Part shown: one piece after another, positions 28,956 through 38,016 of the stretch | Position numbering within the stretch: the stretch's first letter is position 1 | Layout of the letters: each line of letters opens with the position of its first letter | Source: an uncultured Arthrobacter sp. | GTDB lineage: Bacteria; Actinomycetota; Actinomycetes; Actinomycetales; Micrococcaceae | NCBI RefSeq assembly: GCF_947495145.1 | Contig: NZ_CANLXP010000013.1 | Coordinates: forward strand, 35,828-99,827 | Direction of reading: 5' to 3' | Length of the DNA: 64,000 nt | The notes under the pieces: generated by a model | Database searches by the model: none | Told to the model about the DNA's origin: nothing | The model's input: only the letters and a program-made list of their open reading frames with translations | Position numbers and translations under genes: made by a program

Positions 28956-31420
28956 CCGCCACCCTTTCGCGGCCAGCCAGCAGCAGCGGGCAGGCACAGC
29001 GGGTTCTTCCCAACCGGCCGGACGCTCCGCGACGGAGCTACTGGCACCTGCTGGTTAGCGCGGCGTCGTTCGCTGCGGTGATGCTGACGTCGGTCAGTCT
29101 GTCCGGAGTAATTTTCGGGTGGACCTGGTTCACGCCCGTGCTGGTGACCGTGGGAACGGTCCTGTTCTTCATGGCACTGACGCGGGCTTCCCCCCTGCCC
29201 TCGTATTTCGCTCCCCTGGTCGGCGTCATTGCCTTGGCTGGTTCGTTGATCTGGCAGTTCTTTCCGTCGCAGAGCACCCTTGGTGTCTTTCCGGGTGACG
29301 GCTTCATCGGCCGGCTGACCATCCTGCTGGGACACGCCGAGAATACTGTGGTGTCGCAGGTGGCGCCGGTGCTGCCAACTGCCGGGCTGTTCCTAGTGGT
29401 GTGTGCAGGTGTCGGGCTCATTGCGATCCTCGTCGACACCCTAGCCAATTCTCTTCGGATGCCGGCCACCGCCGGACTGGCGCTGCTGGCAGTTCTGGTG
29501 GTTCCCGCCGTCGTACGCATCAACAGTGTGGGTGTGCCGTCCTTCATCGCCGCGGTGGCTGGGTTTTTACTGCTGCTGGGTTGTGCTCACTGGCGGGAGG
29601 CGCGGTGGGAGTCGGCGTCGTCGGGCGAACTGTCGGGTGCCCATCTGTCTCGGGGTCTGACGATCGGGGCGCTGGCACTGGGCATCGCCGTCGTGCTTCC
29701 CCTGGCTATTCCCGGTTTCAACTCGGGAGCCTTTCCGCAGGGTGCGCGGGTGAACCTGTGGGGAACGGCGACGGGGCTTAATCCGATCGTCACGCTCGGC
29801 AACGACCTGCGGAATCCGAACGGTTTCGGGCGGATCGTGTACTCCACCACCTCCGATGATCCCCTGTACCTGAGGTCGGTCACACTGGAGGATTTCAGCG
29901 GTCAGCGGTGGGAGCCCGATCAGCGGCTGGGCCAGCGGGTGGCGGGCGTGGAGGAGTTATCCTCGGACAGCCAGCCCTTCGAGGCGACCACGCTCACCCG
30001 GATCAGCACCGACAGCTTCACGAGCCCGTGGCTGCTGGCGCCGTACGCTCCGGTGTCCATCGAAGGCTTGAACGGTCGGTGGGCCTATGATCCGGGAACC
30101 CTCAGCATCCTCGCGATCGACGGCGGGTCCACCGCGCAGCAGGAGTATCTGGTGCGCAGCGCCGAGCCGGTGCTCACCCGCGAACGGCTCCAGGCCATCC
30201 CGGCGGCGGATCCCGATTCAGTGCCGGAGCAGTTCCTCGCCCTTCCCGATTCGATGCCGGGCATCATCGGTGAGACAACTGCGGCGGTGACCGAGGGCAT
30301 CACCAACCCGTACGACCAGGCGATCGCCATCCAACAGTTCCTGCGCGGGCCGTCGTTTGTGTATTCGGTGGACGCTCCGGTGGACGGCGGTTACGACGGC
30401 AACAGCCTGGACGTGATGGCGCGTTTCCTCGAGTCGAAATCCGGGTACTGCGTGCACTATGCCGGGACCATGGCAGTGATGGCCAGGCAGGCGGGAATCC
30501 CGAGTCGGGTGGCTGTGGGCTACTCTCCCGGGACGCCGACCGGCGAGGTGTCACGTGGCCCGAACGGTGAACGGTTCACCGAATACTCGGTCAATTCCAA
30601 AGACGCACATGCGTGGCCCGAGCTGTACTTCGAGGGCGTCGGTTGGGTGCGGTTTGAGCCTACGCCGTCCCGAGGGTCCGTCCCCGAATACGCGTTCTCG
30701 ACCGTTGTGCCCACCGGCCCCGTGCCGGATGAAGGCAACCTGAACCCGGACGCTCTTCCGGTGGCACCGTCCACCGCGACTCCTTCTCCGCAGGCCGAGG
30801 AGGAAGAGTCAGCGCAGGCGGTGCAGGAAAGCGCGGAGCGGAGTTCGATGCTCGGTGTCATCCTCGGCGTGCTCGTGGTGTTGCTCGCGTTGATGCCGAT
30901 GGCGTGGCGGTCGTTGCGGACTGGGCGCCGTCGTCGTGCGGTGACTGCCAACGCCGCAGGTGTGGGGGCTGCGACGGTGGCGTGGGCTGAGACGGTCGAG
31001 CTGGCTGCCGACTACGGCATTCCGCCCCTATCCACCGACACTCCGCGGACGTTCGAGCAGCGGTTGCGGGTTGGCTTCGCCACTGAATCTACGAGCGGGG
31101 TTTCTGCGGGTCAGCGGTCTGCGGGTTTGGCGCCTCCGGTCCAGGGCCACGCGTCTCCGGTCCAGAGCCACGCGTCTCCAACGGAGGCGCTATCGCGGCT
31201 ACGACGCGCCTATGAGGAAGAGGAATACTCCGAGTTCGCGGTCTCCGGGGCGGAAGCCCGCTCGACAAACGACTGGGATGACGTTCAGTCCGTCGCCGAC
31301 GCGCTGCACAAGTCCGCGACGCTTCCCGCTCGGATTCGGGCCCGGTTCTGGCCGCGCTCGCTGTGGCAGCCGTTCGGGGCGCAGCGCAGCGAAGAAGTTG
31401 CCCCCGCCACCACCCGTTGA
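28952..31420 (+). CDS. TgpA-like transglutaminase domain membrane protein (DUF3488)
   Basis: KSGYCVHYAGTMAVMARQAGIPSRVAVGYSPGTPTGE; DAHAWPELYFEGVGWVRFEPTP. Confidence 0.95.
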   Translation: MTATLSRPASSSGQAQRVLPNRPDAPRRSYWHLLVSAASFAAVMLTSVSLSGVIFGWTWFTPVLVTVGTVLFFMALTRASPLPSYFAPLVGVIALAGSLIWQFFPSQSTLGVFPGDGFIGRLTILLGHAENTVVSQVAPVLPTAGLFLVVCAGVGLIAILVDTLANSLRMPATAGLALLAVLVVPAVVRINSVGVPSFIAAVAGFLLLLGCAHWREARWESASSGELSGAHLSRGLTIGALALGIAVVLPLAIPGFNSGAFPQGARVNLWGTATGLNPIVTLGNDLRNPNGFGRIVYSTTSDDPLYLRSVTLEDFSGQRWEPDQRLGQRVAGVEELSSDSQPFEATTLTRISTDSFTSPWLLAPYAPVSIEGLNGRWAYDPGTLSILAIDGGSTAQQEYLVRSAEPVLTRERLQAIPAADPDSVPEQFLALPDSMPGIIGETTAAVTEGITNPYDQAIAIQQFLRGPSFVYSVDAPVDGGYDGNSLDVMARFLESKSGYCVHYAGTMAVMARQAGIPSRVAVGYSPGTPTGEVSRGPNGERFTEYSVNSKDAHAWPELYFEGVGWVRFEPTPSRGSVPEYAFSTVVPTGPVPDEGNLNPDALPVAPSTATPSPQAEEEESAQAVQESAERSSMLGVILGVLVVLLALMPMAWRSLRTGRRRRAVTANAAGVGAATVAWAETVELAADYGIPPLSTDTPRTFEQRLRVGFATESTSGVSAGQRSAGLAPPVQGHASPVQSHASPTEALSRLRRAYEEEEYSEFAVSGAEARSTNDWDDVQSVADALHKSATLPARIRARFWPRSLWQPFGAQRSEEVAPATTR

Positions 31421-31423
31421 TTT

Positions 31424-31473
31424 GGCAGGACACGCCCCTTATGGAGCCCCAAAAGGGGTGTGTCCTGCCAACT
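31424..31473. terminator. Bidirectional terminator / repeated palindrome
   Basis: ttggcaggacacgcccctt-12 nt-aaggggtgtgtcctgccaa, 19-bp arms with one G-U-compatible mismatch, between convergent genes; one arm recurs at 63897-63917. Confidence 0.85.
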
Positions 31474-31486
31474 CACGGGTGGGGTC

Positions 31487-32968
31487 TCAGCTCGCGGTCG
31501 GGTCTGCGATGCCCACGTACTGCGTGTACAGGTACTCCTCGATGCCCTCGTACCCGCCTTCACGGCCGAGCCCCGACTGCTTCACGCCGCCGAACGGAGC
31601 CGCCGCGTTCGAGATGACGCCCGCATTGAGGCCAAGCATGCCCGTGTCCAGCCGCTCACCCATCCGCAGCCCGCGGTTCAGGTCGCGGGTGAAAACGTAC
31701 GCCACGAGTCCGTACTCGGTGTTGTTGGCCAGCCGGACGGCGTCGTCCTCGGTGGAGAAGGTGACAATCGGCGCTACCGGGCCGAAGATTTCCTCCTGCA
31801 GGATCCGGGAACCGGACTGCACATCCGTGAGGACCGTCGCCGGGTAGAAGTAGCCGGGGCCGTCCATCGGTGAGCCGCCAGAGAGGACCTGAGCGCCGTC
31901 GTCGACCGCCTCCTTCACCAGGGAGTGCACGTTGTCGCGGCTCTTGCCGTCGATCAGCGGGCCCAGCTTCGAGCTGTCCTCCGTGCCGCGGCCCGGGGTG
32001 ACGTCCTTCATGCGGGCGGCGAGCTTGTCGGCGAAGTCCTTGGCGACGGACTCGTGCACGATGAACCGGTTAGCTGCGGTGCAGGCCTCGCCCATGTTGC
32101 GCAGCTTGGCGGCCATGGCGCCCTCGACTGCCTTGTCCAGGTCAGCGTCCTCGAAGACCAGGAACGGTGCGTTGCCGCCGAGCTCCATCGAGGTGCGCAG
32201 GACGTTTTTAGAGGCGTCGGCCAGCAGGCGGCGACCAACCGGCGTCGAGCCCGTGAAGGAGAGTTTGCGCAAGCGGCTGTCGTTGATGAGGGGTCCGGTG
32301 ACGCCGCCCGCGTCGGAGGTGTGGACGATGTTGAGTACGCCTGCGGGCAGGCCTGCCTCTTCGAGGACCTTGGCAAACAACGACGACGTCAGCGGAGTCA
32401 GGTTTGCAGGCTTCAGCACCATGGTGCAGCCGGCGGCGACTGCGGGGGCGATCTTGCGCGTTGCCATCGCGAGCGGGAAGTTCCACGGGGTGATGAGCAG
32501 GCACGGGCCGACGGGCTTCTTGTTGACCAGGATGCGCGACTTGCCGTCCGGAGCTGTGGAGTAGCGGCCGGACATGCGAACGGCTTCCTCGGAGAACCAG
32601 CGGAGGAACTCGGCGCCGTACGTGACCTCGCCTCTGGCTTCGGCGAGGGGCTTGCCCATTTCCAGGGTCATGAGGAGGGCGAAGTCGTCGGCGCGTTCGG
32701 TGACGAGTTCGAAGGCGCGGCGCAGGATTTCGCCGCGCTCGCGGGGTGCGGTCTTGGCCCACGCGTCCTGTGCGGCGACGGCGGCGTCGAGGGCGGCCTT
32801 GCCGTCTTCCGGGCTGGCGTCGGCGATGGTGAGCAGCGTCTTGCCTGTGGCCGGGTCCTCGACGTCGAACGTTTTGCCGTTCGACGCGTCGCGCCACTCG
32901 CCGCCGATCAGCAGACCGGTGGGGACCGAGGACAGAAGGTCTTGTTCGCGCTGGGCGGTGATAGTCAT
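31487..32968 (-). CDS. gabD: Succinate-semialdehyde dehydrogenase (aldehyde dehydrogenase family)
   Basis: ITPWNFPLAMATRKIAPAVAAGCTMVLKPA; MELGGNAPFLVFEDADLD; GEACTAANRF. Confidence 0.93.
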   Translation of the reverse strand: MTITAQREQDLLSSVPTGLLIGGEWRDASNGKTFDVEDPATGKTLLTIADASPEDGKAALDAAVAAQDAWAKTAPRERGEILRRAFELVTERADDFALLMTLEMGKPLAEARGEVTYGAEFLRWFSEEAVRMSGRYSTAPDGKSRILVNKKPVGPCLLITPWNFPLAMATRKIAPAVAAGCTMVLKPANLTPLTSSLFAKVLEEAGLPAGVLNIVHTSDAGGVTGPLINDSRLRKLSFTGSTPVGRRLLADASKNVLRTSMELGGNAPFLVFEDADLDKAVEGAMAAKLRNMGEACTAANRFIVHESVAKDFADKLAARMKDVTPGRGTEDSSKLGPLIDGKSRDNVHSLVKEAVDDGAQVLSGGSPMDGPGYFYPATVLTDVQSGSRILQEEIFGPVAPIVTFSTEDDAVRLANNTEYGLVAYVFTRDLNRGLRMGERLDTGMLGLNAGVISNAAAPFGGVKQSGLGREGGYEGIEEYLYTQYVGIADPTAS

Positions 32969-33103
32969 CCGGGAGCCTTTTCGATCGACGGGTACTTCTC
33001 GTGTGTTCCGGCTCTCACGCTAGTGCGGCGTTTTGGGGCCTGTCCATACAAATCTGCACCACGGGTTCCCGGATCCGCTGTTGCAGTGCACAGCCGCTTG
33101 GCT

Positions 33104-34012
33104 CTACGTCCTTGCGGCCACCACCGCGGCGTACAGCTCGCGCTTGCTGATTCTCTTGTCCTCGGCGACGGCAGCCACAGCCTCTTTGAGCCGGAGCCCC
33201 TGGCTCATCAGCTCGTTGACTGCGTGGACGTGGTCTTCCGGTGCACTCGCCTGATCTTCCGGTGCACCGCCGACGACGACGGCGATCTCCCCCCGGACCT
33301 CCTTGCCTTCCACCCACTCAAGCAGGTGCTGCAGCGGCCCGCGGATCACCTCTTCGTAGCGTTTGGTGAGTTCGCGGGTAATGCAGGCGGGCCTCTCGGG
33401 ACCGAATTCCTGGTGCAGCGCTCGCGTCATGGCTTCGAGCCGGTGAGGTGCCTCGAAGAACACCATGGTGCGGCGTTCTGTGCGCAGTTCGGCCAGGCGT
33501 GCGGCGCGTTCGCCGGTTTTGCGGGGAAGGAACCCCTCGAAGCAGAAGCGGTCAGTGGGCAGGCCGGACAGGGCGAGGGCGGTCAGTACTGCGGACGGTC
33601 CGGGGGCCACGGTCACGGTGATGCCGCGTTCGGCTGCGGCTTCGACGAGCCGGAAGCCGGGGTCAGAAACCGACGGCATGCCCGCGTCGGTCACCAGCAG
33701 CAGGGTTGCGCCAGCCTGCACGAGATCCAGCAGCTCGGGCGTGCGGGAGGCTTCATTGTGCTCGTGGTAGCTGAGCGTCCTGCCTCGGGGTGTCACCTCG
33801 AGTGAGCGGATGAGCCGTTGCAGGCGACGGGTGTCTTCAGCGGCGATAATGTCCGCGGATTCGAGGAGGGACACCAGCCGGAACGTTGCGTCGCCCATGT
33901 TTCCGATCGGGGTTGCGGCCAGCACGATGCTGCCGTTTCCCGCTGTAGCGGCATCGGGGAGGAGGTTTTCGGACAGGAGGCTGCCGCCGTCGTCGTCGAT
34001 TTCTTCCGTCAC
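33104..34012 (-). CDS. rsmI: 16S rRNA (cytidine1402-2'-O)-methyltransferase
   Basis: GSIVLAATPIGNMGDATFRLVSLLESADIIAAEDTRRLQRL; VTDAGMPSVSDPGFRLVEAA. Confidence 0.96.
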   Translation of the reverse strand: MTEEIDDDGGSLLSENLLPDAATAGNGSIVLAATPIGNMGDATFRLVSLLESADIIAAEDTRRLQRLIRSLEVTPRGRTLSYHEHNEASRTPELLDLVQAGATLLLVTDAGMPSVSDPGFRLVEAAAERGITVTVAPGPSAVLTALALSGLPTDRFCFEGFLPRKTGERAARLAELRTERRTMVFFEAPHRLEAMTRALHQEFGPERPACITRELTKRYEEVIRGPLQHLLEWVEGKEVRGEIAVVVGGAPEDQASAPEDHVHAVNELMSQGLRLKEAVAAVAEDKRISKRELYAAVVAART

Positions 34013-34121
34013 TGGGTTTCCGTCACTGGGTTTCTTCCGTCACTGGTTCAGCCTAGTTGGTTTTGTCCCCGGTGTTCGGGCCGCTCACGGAACTGTCAGG
34101 GCTGCTCGGTACGATGATTCA

Positions 34122-35747
34122 GTGAGCCAAACCACCACAGCTGCCGCACTCCGCGAGGGGTCTAAGCGGCAGTGGGTCGTTTCGGCGCGTACTGCCTTCT
34201 CCGAGCGGGTTTTACTGCGGCGTCTCTTGGGCGAGCAGCTTCCGTTTGGAATATGGGGTTGGTTGCTGCCGGTGCTGGTGGCACTGATCGGCGGAGTGCT
34301 GCGCTTTGTCCGGTTGGGCGAGCCGGAAACGCTGGTGTTCGACGAGACGTACTACGTCAAAGACGCCTACTCCTACCTGCAGTCCGGTTATGAGCGCGAG
34401 TGGCCCGAGGACGCGGACGAATCTTTCAACGCGGGCAATCCCGGAGTGATCCTCGGGACGCCGGATTACGTGGTTCATCCGCCGGTCGGAAAGTGGATGA
34501 TTGCGTTTGGGATGCTGCTGTTCGGGCCGTCGAATCCGTTTGGCTGGCGGTTCACGGCGGCGGTGGTGGGTACGCTGTCGATCCTCATCCTGGCGCTCGT
34601 TGCGCAGCGGCTATTCGGCTCAGTGGTGCTGGGCGGCATTGCGGGGCTGTTTCTGGCCGTCGATGGGCATCATCTCGTGCATTCACGGACCTCGTTGCTG
34701 GACGTCTTCCTCATGTTCTGGGTGCTGGTCGCCTTTGCGCTGCTGGTGCTGGACCGGAACTGGGCACGACGGCGGTTGGCTGGCTTGATGGCCGGCCTGG
34801 CCCGGGAGCGCGGTCAGCCGACGCGCGAGCAGTTGCTGTACGGGCCGTGGCTGGGATTGCGGCCGTGGCGGATTGCGGCGGGGGTGGCGCTCGGACTGGC
34901 GCTTGGTACCAAGTGGTCGGCGTTGCCCTACATTGCGGTGTTCGGGTTGATGACCGTGCTGTGGGATATGGCGGCCCGGCGTGCGGTGGGCGTTCGGCGC
35001 TGGGTGCGTGGCGCAGTCCTCCGTGATGGTCTGCAGGCGTTCATTTCGATCGTTCCGGTGGCTCTGCTGACCTACCTGGCGTCGTGGACCGGCTGGTTTC
35101 TATCCTCCGATGCATACGACCGCCAGTGGGCTGCCAACAATCCGGACCCCCTGTGGGATTGGGTTCCCGGTCCGCTGCGCTCGCTGGCCGAGTACCACCG
35201 CAGTGCGTACACCTTCCATGAGGGGCTCAGCTCGGAGCACCCGTATGAGGCCACCGCCTGGACGTGGCTGGTGATGGGCAGGCCTACGTCGTTCCACTAC
35301 CAGTCGGATGGGCTGACCTGCGGTGCTTCGGATTGTTCGCAGGCCGTTAGTGTGGTGGGAAACCCGCTGATCTGGTGGGGCGCTGCACTGTCGCTGCTTG
35401 TGTTGCTGTTGTTCTGGGTCGGCAGGCGAGACTGGCGGGCAGGTGCCATTCTCGCGGGCGTCGCGGCCGGGTATCTGCCGTGGTTCCTGTTTCCCGACCG
35501 CACTATGTTCTTCTTCTACTCGATCGTGTTCGAGCCGTTCCTCGTCCTCGCACTCGTTTACGTGCTGGGGCTGGTTCTGGGTCGAGGGAGCGACCCTCCG
35601 TCGCGGCGGCGGATGGGTATCGTGCTCGTGGGCGGGTTCGTTGTACTGACGGTCCTGGTGTCGGCGTTCTTCCTGCCCATCTGGACGGCTGAGACCATCC
35701 CGTACAACCAATGGCGGCTGCGCATGTGGATGCCCAGCTGGATCTGA
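34122..35747 (+). CDS. Dolichyl-phosphate-mannose--protein mannosyltransferase
   Basis: Start taken at GTG 34122; FVRLGEPETLVFDETYYVKDAYS; HPPVGKWMIAFGMLLFG. Confidence 0.95.
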   Translation: MSQTTTAAALREGSKRQWVVSARTAFSERVLLRRLLGEQLPFGIWGWLLPVLVALIGGVLRFVRLGEPETLVFDETYYVKDAYSYLQSGYEREWPEDADESFNAGNPGVILGTPDYVVHPPVGKWMIAFGMLLFGPSNPFGWRFTAAVVGTLSILILALVAQRLFGSVVLGGIAGLFLAVDGHHLVHSRTSLLDVFLMFWVLVAFALLVLDRNWARRRLAGLMAGLARERGQPTREQLLYGPWLGLRPWRIAAGVALGLALGTKWSALPYIAVFGLMTVLWDMAARRAVGVRRWVRGAVLRDGLQAFISIVPVALLTYLASWTGWFLSSDAYDRQWAANNPDPLWDWVPGPLRSLAEYHRSAYTFHEGLSSEHPYEATAWTWLVMGRPTSFHYQSDGLTCGASDCSQAVSVVGNPLIWWGAALSLLVLLLFWVGRRDWRAGAILAGVAAGYLPWFLFPDRTMFFFYSIVFEPFLVLALVYVLGLVLGRGSDPPSRRRMGIVLVGGFVVLTVLVSAFFLPIWTAETIPYNQWRLRMWMPSWI

Positions 35748-35822
35748 TCCGGTGTCGTCGTGCGCTGGGTGGCTATCCGTTGCGCTAACTGCGTGCCGCC
35801 GTCGTCGTTGTGCTTGGCTGCC

Positions 35823-35964
35823 GTAGCTGGGTGGCACCGTCGCGCCGTGCCTGGGCCGGCGTCGTGCTCGACTGCCGTAACTGGGGGGGCACCGTCGCGC
35901 TGTGCCTGTTCCGTCATCGTGCCGCTGCTCCCCTAGCTGGGTGGCGCCGTCGCGCTGTGCCTCA
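35823..35964. repeat. Intergenic tandem repeat, unit about 54-56 bp, three copies
   Basis: tagctgggtggcaccgtcgcgccgtgcctg (35824), taactgggggggcaccgtcgcgctgtgcctg (35878), tagctgggtggcgccgtcgcgctgtgcctc (35934). Confidence 0.8.
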
Positions 35965-35975
35965 GTCGTCGTGAG

Positions 35976-37661
35976 TTAGATTCCGCTGTTGGCGCGACGG
36001 GCTGCGTAGGCGTGTGCTGACTTTTCGCGGCGAGCTTTGGTGGGCCAGGTGAAGAAGAGGGTCAGCACAGCGCCGATCAGTACGATGGCGCCGACTGTTG
36101 CGGCGGCATCGATCCAGAACTGGGCCGGGAAGAGCCGGATGAGGGTGTCGTCGAGGCGGAAGGTCCAGGTACCGTCGGCAAAGAAAAGGGCGTGGACCTG
36201 TGTGAAGAACGTTTCCCAAGCCAGAACCCCGGCTACAGCGAGGGCTATCGCGAGTACGAGAGTGGCGACAGCGCCTGCGAACAGTGCCCGCCGAATGCCT
36301 CCCGGGTAGCGGCGTGCCAGGTAGACGCAGGCTGCGATCGCGAGGAGAGCGAGCACGGTTGCGACGACGAAACCAGTCGAGAGCACGCCCTTCACGTCAG
36401 CCATGTGGCCGACTTCGCTGTCGAGGAAGAGCTGGTCGCCGTCGGTGTTGACGAGGTCGCCCAGGAAGCGGGCCGGAGCCCAGTTGAGAATGTAATCCAT
36501 GGCGTACGAGCCGTACGTCATCCGGTCCTCTGTGCTGAACCCGTAGCTGTCGGCCGGGAAGCCGGGGCGGTGGTATTCGGCCCACAGGAACAGCGGTGTG
36601 GTGACCGCCCGAACCGCTGCAGCCAGCAGGATCACAGGAAAGAACACCGCGACCAGGACCTGCAGGATGCGTGGCAACAACGGTTTGGCAGCAGCGGCCG
36701 CATCACGCTGAGTTGCGCGGCGGTTGACGTCATCTTCAGGGGGTCGGATGGTGAGTGTCGAGGTGTCCGGGCTGGCGTCGTCGTCGGCCCTTCTGTTCGA
36801 TCGGGGTTGGACCGGATGCGCCGCAGTTGTGCTGCCGTGGACTGAGTCGCTGCCAGTGGAACGAGCCTGGGTTGAGCCGGTTGAGGTCGCGGTTGAGCCG
36901 GTTGGCGTCGCGGTTGAGCCGGTTGGGCTCCCTGCTGCGCCCGTTGGGGTCGCTGCGATCTGTTGGGTCGCTAGCGAAGCAGGATCGGCGGTGGTGTGAT
37001 CAGCAGGCGAGTAATCTTCTCCGGCTTCTTTCGACGCGACCTGGTCACGGGTTTCGGCTGGGCTTGCGTTGCTGAATTCAGTCTTGCCGGGTCCAGGCTC
37101 GCCGGGCTCGGTCTCGCCTTGCTCGGTCTTACCTGGTCCAGGCTCGCTAGGTTCAGTCTCGCCAAACTCCGCCTTGCCGGGCTCGGTCTCGCCAAACTCA
37201 GCTTCGACGGGCTCGGTCTCGCCTTGCTCAGTCTTACCGGGCGCAGTCTCGTCAAACTCGGCCTTGTCGGGCTCGGTCTCGCCTTGCTCAGTCTTACCGG
37301 GCTCAGTCTTACCGGACTCAGTCTCGCCTTGCTCAGTCTTACCGGGCTCAGTCTTACCGGACTCAGTCTCGCCTTGCTCAATCGCAGGAAACTTGGACTC
37401 GTCAGGCTTAATCTCGGCGGATACTGTCTCTGCCGAGGTACGTGAGTCGTCGGTTCCGAGTCTCCCTGGCTCAGCCGGGGTGTCGCTGTCGTCGATCGCA
37501 CTGTAGGCCGACACGTCGGGAAGGGTGCTGGCCTTCCGCATCGGGAAATTGCTTTCACGAACGCGCGTTGAGCCGCCGCCGGTCTCGTCCGAGCGCAGCG
37601 CTGCTCGACGTTCTCCGCCTGCTGGTGCACCCTGGTTTTCGTTCTCAGCTTTGTCAGCCAC
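35976..37661 (-). CDS. TIGR01906-like integral membrane protein with long repetitive acidic N-terminus
   Basis: Multi-pass C-terminal half; N-terminal tract of GETESGKTEPGKTEQ repeats. Confidence 0.8.
   Translation of the reverse strand: MADKAENENQGAPAGGERRAALRSDETGGGSTRVRESNFPMRKASTLPDVSAYSAIDDSDTPAEPGRLGTDDSRTSAETVSAEIKPDESKFPAIEQGETESGKTEPGKTEQGETESGKTEPGKTEQGETEPDKAEFDETAPGKTEQGETEPVEAEFGETEPGKAEFGETEPSEPGPGKTEQGETEPGEPGPGKTEFSNASPAETRDQVASKEAGEDYSPADHTTADPASLATQQIAATPTGAAGSPTGSTATPTGSTATSTGSTQARSTGSDSVHGSTTAAHPVQPRSNRRADDDASPDTSTLTIRPPEDDVNRRATQRDAAAAAKPLLPRILQVLVAVFFPVILLAAAVRAVTTPLFLWAEYHRPGFPADSYGFSTEDRMTYGSYAMDYILNWAPARFLGDLVNTDGDQLFLDSEVGHMADVKGVLSTGFVVATVLALLAIAACVYLARRYPGGIRRALFAGAVATLVLAIALAVAGVLAWETFFTQVHALFFADGTWTFRLDDTLIRLFPAQFWIDAAATVGAIVLIGAVLTLFFTWPTKARREKSAHAYAARRANSGI
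37069..37400 (-). repeat. In-frame 15/45-bp tandem repeats encoding (G/S)ETE-P-GKTEQ units
   Basis: gactcagtctcgccttgctcagtcttaccgggctcagtcttaccg repeats on the plus strand, including a 45-bp repeat near 37290-37380. Confidence 0.85.
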
Positions 37662-37821
37662 GACTGTCTCCTTGCATGGAATTCCTACCTACGACAGTAC
37701 TCGTGACCACTGACCCGACTGCTGCGGGCCACGCCGTTATAGCTCTCCTGCCGATAACAGTTCCATCCGCTTGGCCCGTGTTCGCCGGGAGAGCAATCTC
37801 CGCGCCCCCGAGTTCGACCGG

Positions 37822-37905
37822 AGTGTCGTCCCCCCTCGTCCCGTGTTCGCCGTAAGTGTCGTCCCCCCTCGTCCCGTGTTCGCCGTGAGTGTCGTCCCCC
37901 CTCGC
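37822..37905. repeat. 33-bp intergenic tandem repeat, about 2.6 copies
   Basis: agtgtcgtcccccctcgtcccgtgttcgccgt(a/g) starting at 37822, 37855 and 37888. Confidence 0.9.
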
Positions 37906-38016
37906 GCACGACCCAAACTGTCGATGCTTCTCCGCTCGCAGCTGTTCGCTGTGGGCATAACCGCACGGCTTAGCATCCGATGCGGTTTTGTCAGAGCCGG
38001 GTGATGGAGTTGGGTT

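Noticed and set aside
28172-29335. 387-aa minus-strand Asp/Glu/Pro-rich ORF
   Set aside because: Antisense to the DUF58 GS-repeat tail and TgpA start; a by-product of the repeats.
31925-33805. 626-aa plus-strand ORF
   Set aside because: Antisense to gabD and rsmI, which have clear family motifs; long open antisense frames are expected at this GC content.
36996-37506. Plus-strand ORFs of 149 and 145 aa rich in Leu/Ser/Gly
   Set aside because: Read-through of the repeat tract on the strand opposite the TIGR01906-like gene.
37822-37905. CRISPR-like array
   Set aside because: The 33-bp units are directly adjacent with no spacers and no cas genes are present.
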